DNA of 64,000 nt from Aestuariimicrobium ganziense (lineage in GTDB: Bacteria > Actinomycetota > Actinomycetes > Propionibacteriales > Propionibacteriaceae). The notes beneath the pieces were generated by a model, which had not been told where the DNA came from, made no database searches, and worked only from the letters and a program-made list of their open reading frames with translations. The stretch covers positions 372,001 through 436,000 of the forward strand of contig NZ_JACYIZ010000001.1 of NCBI RefSeq assembly GCF_015352975.1, read 5' to 3'. This document shows, one piece after another, positions 23,385-31,369 of this stretch (position 1 is its first letter; each line of letters starts with the position of its first letter). The translations under genes and the position numbers were made by a program.

Positions 23385-24890
23385 TCAGCTCAGGGTGTAG
23401 CCCTCGAACTCGGCCGCCAGTTCCGGGTGCATCATGGCCACGATCCGGGTGCCCTCGGCGGTGTGCTCGGTGGTGATGAACTGGCCGAGCCGGTGCACCT
23501 TGTCGAGCAGGTCGCCGCGGTCGTAGGGCACCAGCGCCCGCACCTCGGTCTCGGGCATCGGCAGTTGTGACTCCACGATCGCCCGCAGCTGGTCGATGCC
23601 CTCGCCGGTGCGCGCCGAGACCAGCACGGCGTCGGGGTACTGGCTGCGCAGCGCCAGCAGCGCCTCGGGCTCGGCACGGTCGATCTTGTTGATCACGATC
23701 TGCTCGCGCACCGATCCTGCGCCGATGTCGTTGAGCACGGTGCGCACGGCCCCGATCTGGCCGACCGGGTCGGGGTCGGAGCCGTCGACGACGTGCACCA
23801 GCAGGTCGGCTGCGGTGGTCTCCTCCAGCGTCGAGGCGAAGGCCTCGACCAGGTCGTGGGGCAGGTGCCGGACGAACCCGACGGTGTCGGTGAGGGTGAA
23901 CACCCGCCCGTCGGCGGTCTGGGTGCGACGGGTGGTCGGGTCGAGGGTGGCGAACAGCGCGTCCTCGACCAGCACGCCGGCTCCGGTGAGCCGGTTGAGC
24001 AGCGAGCTCTTGCCGGCATTGGTGTAGCCGACGATCGCCACCGAGGGGATGCGGTTGCGCACGCGGGAGGCACGCTTGGTGTCGCGGTTGCCGTCCATCT
24101 CGCGCAGCTTGGCGCGCAGTTGGCTGATCCTGGTGTTGATCCGGCGCCGGTCGGTCTCGATCTTGGTCTCACCGGGGCCTCGTCCGCCGATACCAGCGCC
24201 ACCGGCTGCTCGTCCGCCGGCCTGGCGCGACAGGTTGCCACCCCAACCGCGCAGGCGCTGCTTGAGGTAGTTCAGCTGGGCCAGTTCGACCTGGGCCTTG
24301 CCCTCGACGCTGTGGGCGTGCTGGGCGAAGATGTCGAGGATCAGTGCGGTGCGGTCAACCACCTTGACCTTGAGCCGGTCCTCCAGGTTGCGCAGCTGGG
24401 CGGCCTGCAGTTCGCCGTCGCAGATCACGGTGTCGGCACCAGTGGCGATGACCACTTCGCGCACCTCGTCGACCTTGCCGCGGCCGATGTAGGTGGCCGG
24501 GTCGGGCTTGTGGCGGCGCTGGATCAGCCCTTCGAGCACCTGTGACCCGGCGGTCTCGGCGAGCAGCTTGAGCTCGATCATGGCGTTCTCGGCGTCCACC
24601 TCCGAGCCACTGGTCCACACACTCACCAGCACGACGCGTTCCAGACGCAACTGGCGGTACTCGACCTCGGTGACGTCCTCGAGTTCGGTCGACAGCCCGG
24701 CGACCCGCTTCAGTGAGTGGCGGGCCTCTCGGTCGATCTGCAGCCCGTCGGGGTCGACCTCGTCGCTGAAGTCGTCACTGAACTCCAGGTCGTCGGGATC
24801 GGGCTGGCTCCAGTCGAAGTCGTCGGCCTCGTCGAACTGGTCGAAGGCGTCGTCGTCTCGGGACTGGTCTGCGGGCATCGGTTGACTCAT
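23385..24890 (-). CDS. hflX: Ribosome-associated GTPase HflX
   Basis: GTPase that binds the 50S subunit and splits stalled or hibernating ribosomes. The 501-residue protein has an acidic actinobacterial N-terminal extension (residues 1-60, DDDAFDQFDEADDFDWSQPD), the HflX domain with YIGRGKVDEVREVV and VFDRTALILDIF-like VDRTALILDIFAQHAHS, the glycine-rich GGRGPGETKIETDRR, then the G domain: GYTNAGKSSLLN (G1), DTVGFVRHLPHDLVEAF (G3) and NKID (G4). The ATG at 24890 was preferred to GTG 24929 because it gives the usual MSQP start, though the Shine-Dalgarno is weak. It follows dapF by 49 bases in the miaA-dapF-hflX order conserved in actinobacteria. Confidence 0.95.
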   Translation of the reverse strand: MSQPMPADQSRDDDAFDQFDEADDFDWSQPDPDDLEFSDDFSDEVDPDGLQIDREARHSLKRVAGLSTELEDVTEVEYRQLRLERVVLVSVWTSGSEVDAENAMIELKLLAETAGSQVLEGLIQRRHKPDPATYIGRGKVDEVREVVIATGADTVICDGELQAAQLRNLEDRLKVKVVDRTALILDIFAQHAHSVEGKAQVELAQLNYLKQRLRGWGGNLSRQAGGRAAGGAGIGGRGPGETKIETDRRRINTRISQLRAKLREMDGNRDTKRASRVRNRIPSVAIVGYTNAGKSSLLNRLTGAGVLVEDALFATLDPTTRRTQTADGRVFTLTDTVGFVRHLPHDLVEAFASTLEETTAADLLVHVVDGSDPDPVGQIGAVRTVLNDIGAGSVREQIVINKIDRAEPEALLALRSQYPDAVLVSARTGEGIDQLRAIVESQLPMPETEVRALVPYDRGDLLDKVHRLGQFITTEHTAEGTRIVAMMHPELAAEFEGYTLS

Positions 24891-24939
24891 CGTTGTCCAA
24901 GCCTGCCTCACCACCGCAAGCGACGCCACACCATTTCGG

Positions 24940-25794
24940 TCAGGGCGTAGCCACTCGGTCCAGGTCGGGCAGGTGCACCTGGCCGCGGGCGACGACCACC
25001 GCAGGCCCGGTCAGCACGGCCTCGTCGCCACCCAGTTCCACGGTCAACCGGCCGCCCGGCACGTCGACCTGCCAACTGCTGGGTTGGTCATCGGCCAGTC
25101 CTTCGGCCGCTGCGCGGGCCACGGCGCTGGCGACGATCCCGGTGCCGCACGACAGGGTCTCGCCCGATCCGCGTTCGTGGACGCGCAGCGCGTGCGCGCG
25201 GTCACCCTGGGCCACCACGAACTCCACGTTGACCCCCTCGGGGAACGCCTCGACGGGCTGCCAGGACGGGGGCAGGTGCACCGGCAGGTCGTCCAGCGCA
25301 GTGCCTCCGTCGAGCAGGACGACCGCGTGCGGGTTGCCGACGTCGACCCCTTGGGCCGCCCAGACCTGGCCGGCAAGTTCGACCTCGACCTGTCCGGTGA
25401 GGCGGGGCCGGCCCATGCTGACACTGACCTGACCATCGGCCCACGGGTCGCAGTGACGCACGCCTGCCCGGGTCGCGACCCGGAACGGCTCGTGCGGCAC
25501 CAGCCCCTCCTCGACCAGGTAGCGGGCGAAGACCCGCAGCCCGTTGCCGCACATCTCGGCGATCGAGCCGTCGGCGTTGCGGTAGTCCATGAACCACATG
25601 CGTGGGTCATCGCCCCACTCGGGCACCTGGCCGGCCCGTACCGCCCGCAGCAAGCCGTCGGCGCCGATTCCGAAGTGGCGGTCGCACAACCAAGCCACCT
25701 CGGCGGCGCTGACCGGGGTGAGGCCGGTGCGGTCGAGCAGGATGACGAAGTCGTTGCCGGTGCCGTGGCCCTTGGCGAAGCTGAGCGTCCGCAT
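24940..25794 (-). CDS. dapF: Diaminopimelate epimerase
   Basis: Converts LL- to meso-diaminopimelate for lysine and peptidoglycan, implying a meso- or LL-DAP wall precursor pathway. The 284-residue protein shows both catalytic cysteines: EMCGNGLRVFARYL (about residue 82) and ETLSCGTGIVAS (about 221), plus the N-terminal FAKGHGTGNDFVIL and MDYRNADGS. The start ATG is 10 bases after TAGGCT (25805-25810), suggesting an mRNA with a leader of only about three bases, within the end of miaA. It follows miaA by 13 bases and precedes hflX. Confidence 0.97.
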   Translation of the reverse strand: MRTLSFAKGHGTGNDFVILLDRTGLTPVSAAEVAWLCDRHFGIGADGLLRAVRAGQVPEWGDDPRMWFMDYRNADGSIAEMCGNGLRVFARYLVEEGLVPHEPFRVATRAGVRHCDPWADGQVSVSMGRPRLTGQVEVELAGQVWAAQGVDVGNPHAVVLLDGGTALDDLPVHLPPSWQPVEAFPEGVNVEFVVAQGDRAHALRVHERGSGETLSCGTGIVASAVARAAAEGLADDQPSSWQVDVPGGRLTVELGGDEAVLTGPAVVVARGQVHLPDLDRVATP

Positions 25795-25807
25795 GATGGG
25801 GCCAAGC

Positions 25808-26773
25808 CTAGTGCGGACCGTCGCCCCGTCCTGGGTCGGGGCCGACGGTCAGGCCTGCCAGCAGCTCGGCCAACTCGTCGCGCTGCCCCTCGTCGGCGGG
25901 GGCGTCGAACCAGGTGATCCGTGGGTCGCGGCGGTACCAGCCCAGCTGCTTGCGCGCGAAGCGCCGGGTTCCGGTGATGGTCTGCTCGATCGCCTCGGCT
26001 TCACCCAGGGTCCCGTCCAGCACAGCCAGCACCTGCTGGTAGCCGAGGGCCCGCGAGGCGGTCCGTCCCTCACGAAGCCCCTGACCGACCAGCGCGCGCA
26101 CCTCGTCGACCAGGCCGTCGGCCCACATCTGGTGCACGCGTTGGGCGATCCGCTCGTCCATGACCTCGCGGTCGAGACGTAGCCCGAACTGCAGCACGCC
26201 GTCGAGGTGGTAGGTCCACGGCGGCAACTGGGCCCTGAATCCTCCGGTGAGCTCCAGCACTTCGAGGGCGCGGACGATACGGCGCCCGTTGCCCGGCAGG
26301 ATGTCGCGGGCCACCTCTGGGGCTCGTTCGGCCAGGTCGGCGTGCAGCACCTCGACCCCCACCTCGTCCAGTCGCGCCTGCCAGCGGGCTCGGACCGCCG
26401 GGTCCGTGCCGGGGAACTCGAACTCGTCAACAACGGCCCGGGTGTAGAGCGCCGACCCGCCGACGAGGATCGCGACGACGCCACGTCGACGGCAGTCCTG
26501 CACCACGTCTCGGGCCATCTGCTGGAACTCTGCGACCGACGCGGTGCGGGTGATGTCGAGCACGTCGACCAAGTGGTGGACGACGCCGGCCCGCTCGTTC
26601 GCGGTGGGCTTGGCGGTCCCGATGTCCATGCCGCGATAGACCACCATCGAGTCGGTGTTGACCACCTCGGCCGGTTGGCCACGTCGCTGCAGCGCGCAAG
26701 CCAGGGCGACCGCCAGCGAGGACTTGCCGCTGGCGGTCGGACCGACCAGGACGACAACGGGCAGCGTGGGCAC
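25808..26773 (-). CDS. miaA: tRNA dimethylallyltransferase MiaA
   Basis: Adds an isopentenyl group to A37 of tRNAs reading UNN codons; MiaB, encoded 1.4 kb away, then methylthiolates it. The 321-residue protein begins MPTLPVVVLVGPTASGKSSL, with the P-loop at residues 11-18, followed by the tRNA and substrate motifs VNTDSMVVYRGMDIGTAKP, VGGSALYTRAVVDEF and FARKQLGWYRRD. GTG 26773 was selected because it places the P-loop at the usual distance; the frame continues upstream but without similarity. Next downstream are dapF and hflX. Confidence 0.96.
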   Translation of the reverse strand: MPTLPVVVLVGPTASGKSSLAVALACALQRRGQPAEVVNTDSMVVYRGMDIGTAKPTANERAGVVHHLVDVLDITRTASVAEFQQMARDVVQDCRRRGVVAILVGGSALYTRAVVDEFEFPGTDPAVRARWQARLDEVGVEVLHADLAERAPEVARDILPGNGRRIVRALEVLELTGGFRAQLPPWTYHLDGVLQFGLRLDREVMDERIAQRVHQMWADGLVDEVRALVGQGLREGRTASRALGYQQVLAVLDGTLGEAEAIEQTITGTRRFARKQLGWYRRDPRITWFDAPADEGQRDELAELLAGLTVGPDPGRGDGPH

Positions 26774-26790
26774 CCCCGCATTGTGCCCCA

Positions 26791-26808
26791 ACCACCCGTT
26801 TGGGTGGT
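26791..26808. other. Hairpin ACCACCC-GTTT-GGGTGGT between miaA and the small acidic gene cluster
   Basis: Perfect 7-bp inverted repeat with a 4-base loop, 17 bases upstream of the miaA start and 98 upstream of the first small acidic protein gene. It could be an operator shared by the divergent genes or a leader hairpin; no further evidence. Confidence 0.35.
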
Positions 26809-26905
26809 CTGGTCGCACGGCCTCCCAGCGGGCCCGGGCGGGTGTGCTGTGCTGGTTCCCCGACCGGTCACGACGAGGTGGCCGGCCCTGCGAGAGGACG
26901 ACCCG

Positions 26906-27226
26906 ATGGGGCTGCTCGACAACCTCTTGGGCAAGTTCGGTGCGGACGACAGCGCGGACGACCAACCCACTGCCGCACCAGATCCGGTCCACACGGACGA
27001 CGACCTCGACACTGGTCCGCTGGGTGCGGGCCAGGTCATCACCGCCGACGACGCCCACCAGGCAGCGCCCGACGTCCTCACCGGACGCCCGGACCCGCTC
27101 ACGCTGCCCGAGGACGTACCCGCCGGTCCCAGCGACCTGCCAGCCGACTTCCCCACCACTGACGTCTCCGCCACTGACGTGACGGGCGACGACGCCACTG
27201 CCACCCCCAGCGACGAGTACCACTGA
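26906..27226 (+). CDS. Small acidic protein, first of three with related N-termini
   Basis: A 106-residue protein that I do not recognise. It starts MGLLDNLLGKFGADD, a short amphipathic helix, and the rest is Asp/Pro/Thr-rich and looks disordered (TDDDLDTGPL, TATPSDEYH at the end). The GAGAGGA Shine-Dalgarno lies 8 bases before the ATG. The same MG-hh-D-x-h start is found in the next two genes, suggesting duplicated N-terminal modules with diverged tails. It lies divergent from miaA and 22 bases before the next gene, so co-transcription is likely. Strong acidity and lack of hydrophobic core suggest a binding or chaperone-like role rather than an enzyme, but that is speculation. Confidence 0.65.
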   Translation: MGLLDNLLGKFGADDSADDQPTAAPDPVHTDDDLDTGPLGAGQVITADDAHQAAPDVLTGRPDPLTLPEDVPAGPSDLPADFPTTDVSATDVTGDDATATPSDEYH

Positions 27227-27248
27227 CCACCACCGAGAGGAAATGACC

Positions 27249-27683
27249 ATGGGAGTTTTCGACAAGATCAAGGACGCCTTCGACGATGACGATCGTGACG
27301 ACGTCGTGACCGACGAGAACGGTGAAGTCATCGCCACCGATGGCCACGAGGCCGACATCCACGACCCGAGGAACAGCGTCATCGACGCCACCGTGCTCGA
27401 CGACCCGAACCGCACCGTGGACGACCAGCCGCTGGACGCCAAGGGCGATGCTGACGCCCACTACGACCGCGCCAGCGACACCGTGGGCGACGCCTACGAG
27501 CGCCAGGAGGACCAGATGCGCGATCCGGACGCCGGTTTCGGTGCACCGGACGAGATCGGTGATCGTCCTGCTGCGGCCAGCGACCAGGCCATGGACGGCG
27601 TCGAGGCCGACCAGTACGGCGACGAACGTCCGCTCGACGAGAACGCACCGCGTCTGGAGCGCGAGGCCGACGGCCCGATGTGA
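27249..27683 (+). CDS. Small acidic protein, second of three with related N-termini
   Basis: A 144-residue protein starting MGVFDKIKDAFDDDDRDD, related over this stretch to its neighbours. The remainder is rich in Asp, Glu, Ala and Arg (ADAHYDRASDTVGDAYER, PRLEREADGPM) with no hydrophobic core, so probably extended or intrinsically disordered. Two ATG codons are close together at 27243 and 27249; GAGAGGA stands 6 bases before the second and too close to the first, so 27249 is chosen. It lies 22 bases after the previous gene and 152 before the third. Family not recognised. Confidence 0.65.
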   Translation: MGVFDKIKDAFDDDDRDDVVTDENGEVIATDGHEADIHDPRNSVIDATVLDDPNRTVDDQPLDAKGDADAHYDRASDTVGDAYERQEDQMRDPDAGFGAPDEIGDRPAAASDQAMDGVEADQYGDERPLDENAPRLEREADGPM

Positions 27684-27835
27684 TCGCTTGATCGATGCAC
27701 GCAGGCGTTGTCGTCGACAACCATTGCCAGCATCGGTCAGCAGGAGCACACTGGTCGCTGAACCCCCACCTGGGGTAGTCGGGTCCCGTCCCCATCGTGG
27801 ACGACGGCCCGGCGCCAAGAGAGAGGACTGGCTGT

Positions 27836-28057
27836 ATGGGGATCGTCGATGACATCAAGAATGCGTTCGATGGTGACGACAGCAACGACACCGAACTGAT
27901 CAACAAGGGTCAGGACCTCGCCAATCGGAACGCCGACCGGATCGACGCTGGCGTCGACCAGGCCGCGGACTTCGTTGACGACAAGACAGGTGGCAAGTTC
28001 GCTGGTCAGGTCGACCAGGGGCAGGACCTCATCAAGGATCGCACCGGCAACCTGTGA
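27836..28057 (+). CDS. MT0933-like antitoxin-family small protein
   Basis: A 73-residue protein beginning MGIVDDIKNAFDGDDSND and ending in AGVDQAADFVDDKTGGKFAG-like sequence (residues about 40-60), which resembles the MT0933/Rv0909 family annotated as antitoxins. In those, a short helix is followed by the conserved DKTGGKY segment. No toxin gene (for example an Rv0910-type SRPBCC protein) is adjacent, so a toxin-antitoxin role is doubtful. The Shine-Dalgarno is GAGAGGA 8 bases upstream. A strong terminator follows. The N-terminus matches those of the two preceding acidic proteins. Confidence 0.78.
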   Translation: MGIVDDIKNAFDGDDSNDTELINKGQDLANRNADRIDAGVDQAADFVDDKTGGKFAGQVDQGQDLIKDRTGNL

Positions 28058-28081
28058 CACCATCACGCTGATACACACGCG

Positions 28082-28110
28082 CGGGGAGGCTGACGACGTC
28101 AGCCTCCCCG
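28082..28110. terminator. Terminator between the small acidic genes and miaB
   Basis: Perfect 13-bp stem CGGGGAGGCTGAC/GTCAGCCTCCCCG with a three-base GAC loop, followed by TTCG. It lies 24 bases after the antitoxin-like gene and 26 before the end of convergent miaB, so it can serve both directions. Confidence 0.85.
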
Positions 28111-28136
28111 TTCGCGTCGTGCGGGCGACCGTGCGA

Positions 28137-29606
28137 TCAGCGCGGGCCGAGCGTGGGCATGCCCAGGCTCACGCCTCGTGTCGGGGCCTGCTGACGTGCC
28201 TGCCAGGCGTCGCCACCCCTGGTCCGGCGCAGGTCGCGGATGCCGGCATCGGCGTTGAGGTGGTGTGGTGCTGCGTGGGTGACCGTGGTCCAGGCGATGT
28301 CACCGGGGCGCGGACGTGCGGCCGGATCGTCAGGCACGGTGACGTGGACGAGCCGGTTGTCACGCGCTCGACCTGACATCCGGTGCGTGGCCTCGTCCTT
28401 GCGGCCCTCACCGTCGGCGAACATCACCTCGACCTCGCGGTCCTGCCAGGCGAGGTTCTCGCGCCAGGTGATCTCGTTGACCAGGTCGACCAGACGCTCG
28501 TAGCGCTCCTGGACGACCTGCTTGGGCACCTGGTCGTCCATGGTGGCCGCCGGCGTACCGGGGCGGATCGAGTACTGGAAGGTGAAGGCCGCTGCGAAGC
28601 GGGACTGCTCGACGACCGACAAGGTGGCGGCGAAGTCGTCCTCGGTCTCGCCGGGGAAGCCGACGATGATGTCGGTGGTGATCGCGGCGTCGGGGATGGC
28701 CGTGCGCACCCGGTCGAGGATGCCCAGGAAGCGGTCGCTGCGGTACGAGCGGCGCATGGCCCGCAACACCCGGTCCGAGCCCGACTGCAGCGGCATGTGC
28801 AGCTGCGGCATCACGTTCGGGGTCTCGGCCATGGCGGCGATCACGTCGTCGGTGAAGGCGGCCGGGTGGGGGCTGGTGAAGCGCACCCGCTCGAGGCCCT
28901 CGACCTCGCCGCAGGCGCGCAGCAGCTTGGCGAATGCGCCGCGGTCGCCGAACTCGACGCCGTAGGAGTTGACGTTCTGGCCGAGCAGGGTGATCTCCTG
29001 CACACCCTCGTCGACCAGCGTGCGGATCTCGCGCAGGATGTCACCTGGGCGCCGGTCGGTCTCCTTGCCGCGCAGGGCAGGCACGATGCAGAAGGTGCAG
29101 GTGTTGTTGCAGCCCACACTGATGCTCACCCAGGCGGCGTAGGCCGAGTCCCGCCGGGTGGGCAGGTTGCTCGGGAAGGTCTGCAGGGCCTCGACGATCT
29201 CGACCTGGGCCTCCTGCTCGATCCGGGCGCGCTCGAGCAGCACCGGCAGCGAGCCGACGTTGTGGGTGCCGAAGACCACGTCGACCCAGGGGGCCTTGCG
29301 CAGGATGGTGTCACGATCCTTCTGGGCCATGCAGCCACCGACAGCGATCTGCATGCCCGGGCGGGTGGCCTTGACCGAGGCCATGTGGCCCAGGTTGCCG
29401 TAGAGCCGGTTGTCGGCGTTCTCGCGCACCGCGCAGGTGTTGAAGACCACGATGTCGGCGCCGCCTGCCTGGGCCACCGGCGCCTCGTTGCGCACGTAGC
29501 CGGCGTCTTCGAGCAGTCCCTCGATGCGCTCGGAGTCGTGCACGTTCATCTGGCAGCCGTAGGTGATGACCTGGTAGCTGCGCGGGGTGAGGACAGGCGC
29601 TGACAT
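28137..29606 (-). CDS. miaB: tRNA-2-methylthio-N6-dimethylallyladenosine synthase MiaB
   Basis: Radical-SAM methylthiotransferase that acts on the i6A37 made by MiaA. The 489-residue protein has the UPF0004 domain with three cysteines ([41 protein letters not shown]), the radical-SAM triad in [19 protein letters not shown] (about residue 155), and a C-terminal TRAM domain ([15 protein letters not shown]). ATG 29606 gives the normal start; the frame extends upstream but only as an antisense shadow of the aldose-epimerase gene. TACAGT stands 10 bases before the ATG, so the leader is very short. Its tail of about 40 residues after the TRAM domain is unremarkable. Confidence 0.96.
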   Translation of the reverse strand: MSAPVLTPRSYQVITYGCQMNVHDSERIEGLLEDAGYVRNEAPVAQAGGADIVVFNTCAVRENADNRLYGNLGHMASVKATRPGMQIAVGGCMAQKDRDTILRKAPWVDVVFGTHNVGSLPVLLERARIEQEAQVEIVEALQTFPSNLPTRRDSAYAAWVSISVGCNNTCTFCIVPALRGKETDRRPGDILREIRTLVDEGVQEITLLGQNVNSYGVEFGDRGAFAKLLRACGEVEGLERVRFTSPHPAAFTDDVIAAMAETPNVMPQLHMPLQSGSDRVLRAMRRSYRSDRFLGILDRVRTAIPDAAITTDIIVGFPGETEDDFAATLSVVEQSRFAAAFTFQYSIRPGTPAATMDDQVPKQVVQERYERLVDLVNEITWRENLAWQDREVEVMFADGEGRKDEATHRMSGRARDNRLVHVTVPDDPAARPRPGDIAWTTVTHAAPHHLNADAGIRDLRRTRGGDAWQARQQAPTRGVSLGMPTLGPR

Positions 29607-29687
29607 GGTGCCCACCACTGTAGGGGTGGGGCTGGCGCCGCCCACAATCTCGGCTCCCTGCCGGGTTCGAGGACTAGGTTGGAGGCC

Positions 29688-30605
29688 ATGAGCGAGCAGA
29701 CCCCGCAGTCCCCCTGTGCGCCCACGGGCGAACAGTACGAGATCGTCCACGGCGACTGGCGAGCCGTGGTGACCGAGCAGGGGGCCACCCTGCGCAGCCT
29801 CACCCGTGGCGGACGAGAGGTCGCCCTGGGCTTCGGGGAGGGCGACTCCCCCGTCGGCTGCCAGGGCCAGCACCTGTTGCCCTGGCCGAACCGGATCAGG
29901 GACGGGCGCTACACCTTCGACGGTCAGGGCCTGCAGTTGGCGATCTCGGAGCCCGAGCGCAACAACGCGATCCACGGACTGGTGAACTGGCGTCCCTGGC
30001 AGCTGGTCAGCCACGAGCAGGACTCGGTCACCCAGCGCATCGTGGTCTTGGCCGAACCCGGTTGGCCCGGGGTGATCGAGGCCACCATCACCCACCGCGT
30101 CGACGAACACGGGCTGCAGGTGCAGGTGACGGTGCGCAACACCGGCTCCACGCCGGTCCCCTACGGTTACGCCGCCCACCCCTACCTGAAGCTCGACGCA
30201 CCGCTGGACGAGTGGACCGTCGAGATCCCCTTCGACGAGTTCCTGGTGGTGGACGAGCGACTGCTGCCGATCGAGGTGTCACCGGTTGCCGGTGCGCCTG
30301 GTGACTTCACCACCGCTCGCACCTTCGGTGGGACGACGCTCGACACCGCGTTCAGAGGCGTGCGAACCGACCAGCAGGGTCGCTGGATGGTGAGGGCGAG
30401 CCACGGCGATGACCGGGTCGGCCTGTGGAGCGAGCAGCCGTGCACGTGGCTGCAGGTCTACACCCCCGACGACCGGGCGAGCCTGGCCGTCGAGCCGATG
30501 ACTTGCGGACCGGACGCGTTCAACGAGGGCCCGACCCACGCCGATGTCATCCGACTGGAGTCGGGCGAGGAGCACACGCTTCGCTGGGGCATCGAGGCTG
30601 GGTGA
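29688..30605 (+). CDS. Aldose 1-epimerase family protein
   Basis: A 305-residue galactose-mutarotase-like protein of the YphB/LacX type. Visible are [20 protein letters not shown] (residues about 62-81, with the PWPNR motif), NAIHGLVNW with the catalytic-type histidine, [12 protein letters not shown] with the second histidine, and [14 protein letters not shown] with the C-terminal motif. It interconverts anomers of a hexose or related sugar; the substrate is not specified by the sequence. The start follows TAGGTT (29675-29680) by 7 bases, indicating a leaderless mRNA. The ABC ATPase gene overlaps its end as GTGA. Confidence 0.9.
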   Translation: MSEQTPQSPCAPTGEQYEIVHGDWRAVVTEQGATLRSLTRGGREVALGFGEGDSPVGCQGQHLLPWPNRIRDGRYTFDGQGLQLAISEPERNNAIHGLVNWRPWQLVSHEQDSVTQRIVVLAEPGWPGVIEATITHRVDEHGLQVQVTVRNTGSTPVPYGYAAHPYLKLDAPLDEWTVEIPFDEFLVVDERLLPIEVSPVAGAPGDFTTARTFGGTTLDTAFRGVRTDQQGRWMVRASHGDDRVGLWSEQPCTWLQVYTPDDRASLAVEPMTCGPDAFNEGPTHADVIRLESGEEHTLRWGIEAG

Positions 30606-31369
30606 ACGCGATCGTGGGCGACTCGCTGGTCGAGTTCCGCGCCGTCTGCAAGAGCTTCGGCGAGGTGGTGGTGCTCGACCACGTGACCACCACGGTCAGG
30701 CGAGGTGAGGTGGTCGCGGTGCTCGGCCCGTCCGGGTCGGGCAAGTCGACGCTGTGCCGGCTGGTCAACGGACTGGAGACGGTCGATTCGGGGGAACTGC
30801 TGGTCGACGGACAGCCGCTGCCCCGCGACACCCGGGGTCTGGCCGAGCTGCGCTCGCGGGTCGGGATGGTGTTCCAGTCCTGGAACCTGTTCAGTGGCCG
30901 CACTGCCCTCGACAACCTCACCTTGGGCCTGGTCAAGGTGCGCAAGCTGGGCACGGAGGATGCCGAGCGCCGAGCCCGCGAGGTGCTCGCCCGCGTGGGG
31001 CTGGCCGACCAGGCCGGCCGGCTGCCCCGTGAGCTGTCGGGCGGACAGCAGCAGCGAGTCGCGATCGCCCGGGCCCTGGCGATGGAGCCCGAGCTGCTGC
31101 TGATGGACGAGCCGACCTCAGCCCTTGACCCCGAGATGGTGGCCGAGGTGCTCGAGGTGATGGAAGGCCTGGCCGCCCAGGGCATGACCATGATCGTGGT
31201 CACCCACGAGTTGGGATTCGCCCGGCGGGCGGCCAGCAGGGTGTTGTTCCTCGATCGTGGTCGCGTGGTCGACGACACCGACCCGACCACCTTCTTCTCA
31301 GCAGCGGCCAGTGACCGTGCGCGCGCCTTCGTCGAGAAGGCCTCAATGGGCGACTTGGGTGGCGCGTGA
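30602..31369 (+). CDS. Polar amino acid-type ABC transporter ATPase (GluA/GlnQ-like), orphan
   Basis: A 255-residue ATP-binding subunit: Walker A GPSGSGKSTLCRLVNGLE (residue about 42), Q-loop FQSWNLFSG, signature LSGGQQQRVAIARALAMEP, Walker B LLLMDEPTSALDPE and H-loop VVTHELGFA. It groups by eye with glutamate/glutamine importers; corynebacteria have gluABCD in this chromosomal neighbourhood. Here no permease or binding-protein gene follows, because RNase Y begins on the other strand and the two coding regions overlap by 27 bases. The GTG start lies in the preceding stop (GTGA). It may serve permeases encoded elsewhere or be a relic. Confidence 0.9.
   Translation: MNAIVGDSLVEFRAVCKSFGEVVVLDHVTTTVRRGEVVAVLGPSGSGKSTLCRLVNGLETVDSGELLVDGQPLPRDTRGLAELRSRVGMVFQSWNLFSGRTALDNLTLGLVKVRKLGTEDAERRAREVLARVGLADQAGRLPRELSGGQQQRVAIARALAMEPELLLMDEPTSALDPEMVAEVLEVMEGLAAQGMTMIVVTHELGFARRAASRVLFLDRGRVVDDTDPTTFFSAAASDRARAFVEKASMGDLGGA

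Noticed and set aside
26774..27442. Upstream extension of the miaA frame
   Set aside because: Antisense to two small acidic protein genes and without motifs; the P-loop sits correctly from GTG 26773.
27836..28057. Toxin-antitoxin operon
   Set aside because: Only an antitoxin-like protein is present; neither neighbour looks like a toxin.
29607..30179. Upstream extension of the miaB frame
   Set aside because: Antisense to the aldose epimerase gene; MiaB similarity begins at 29606.
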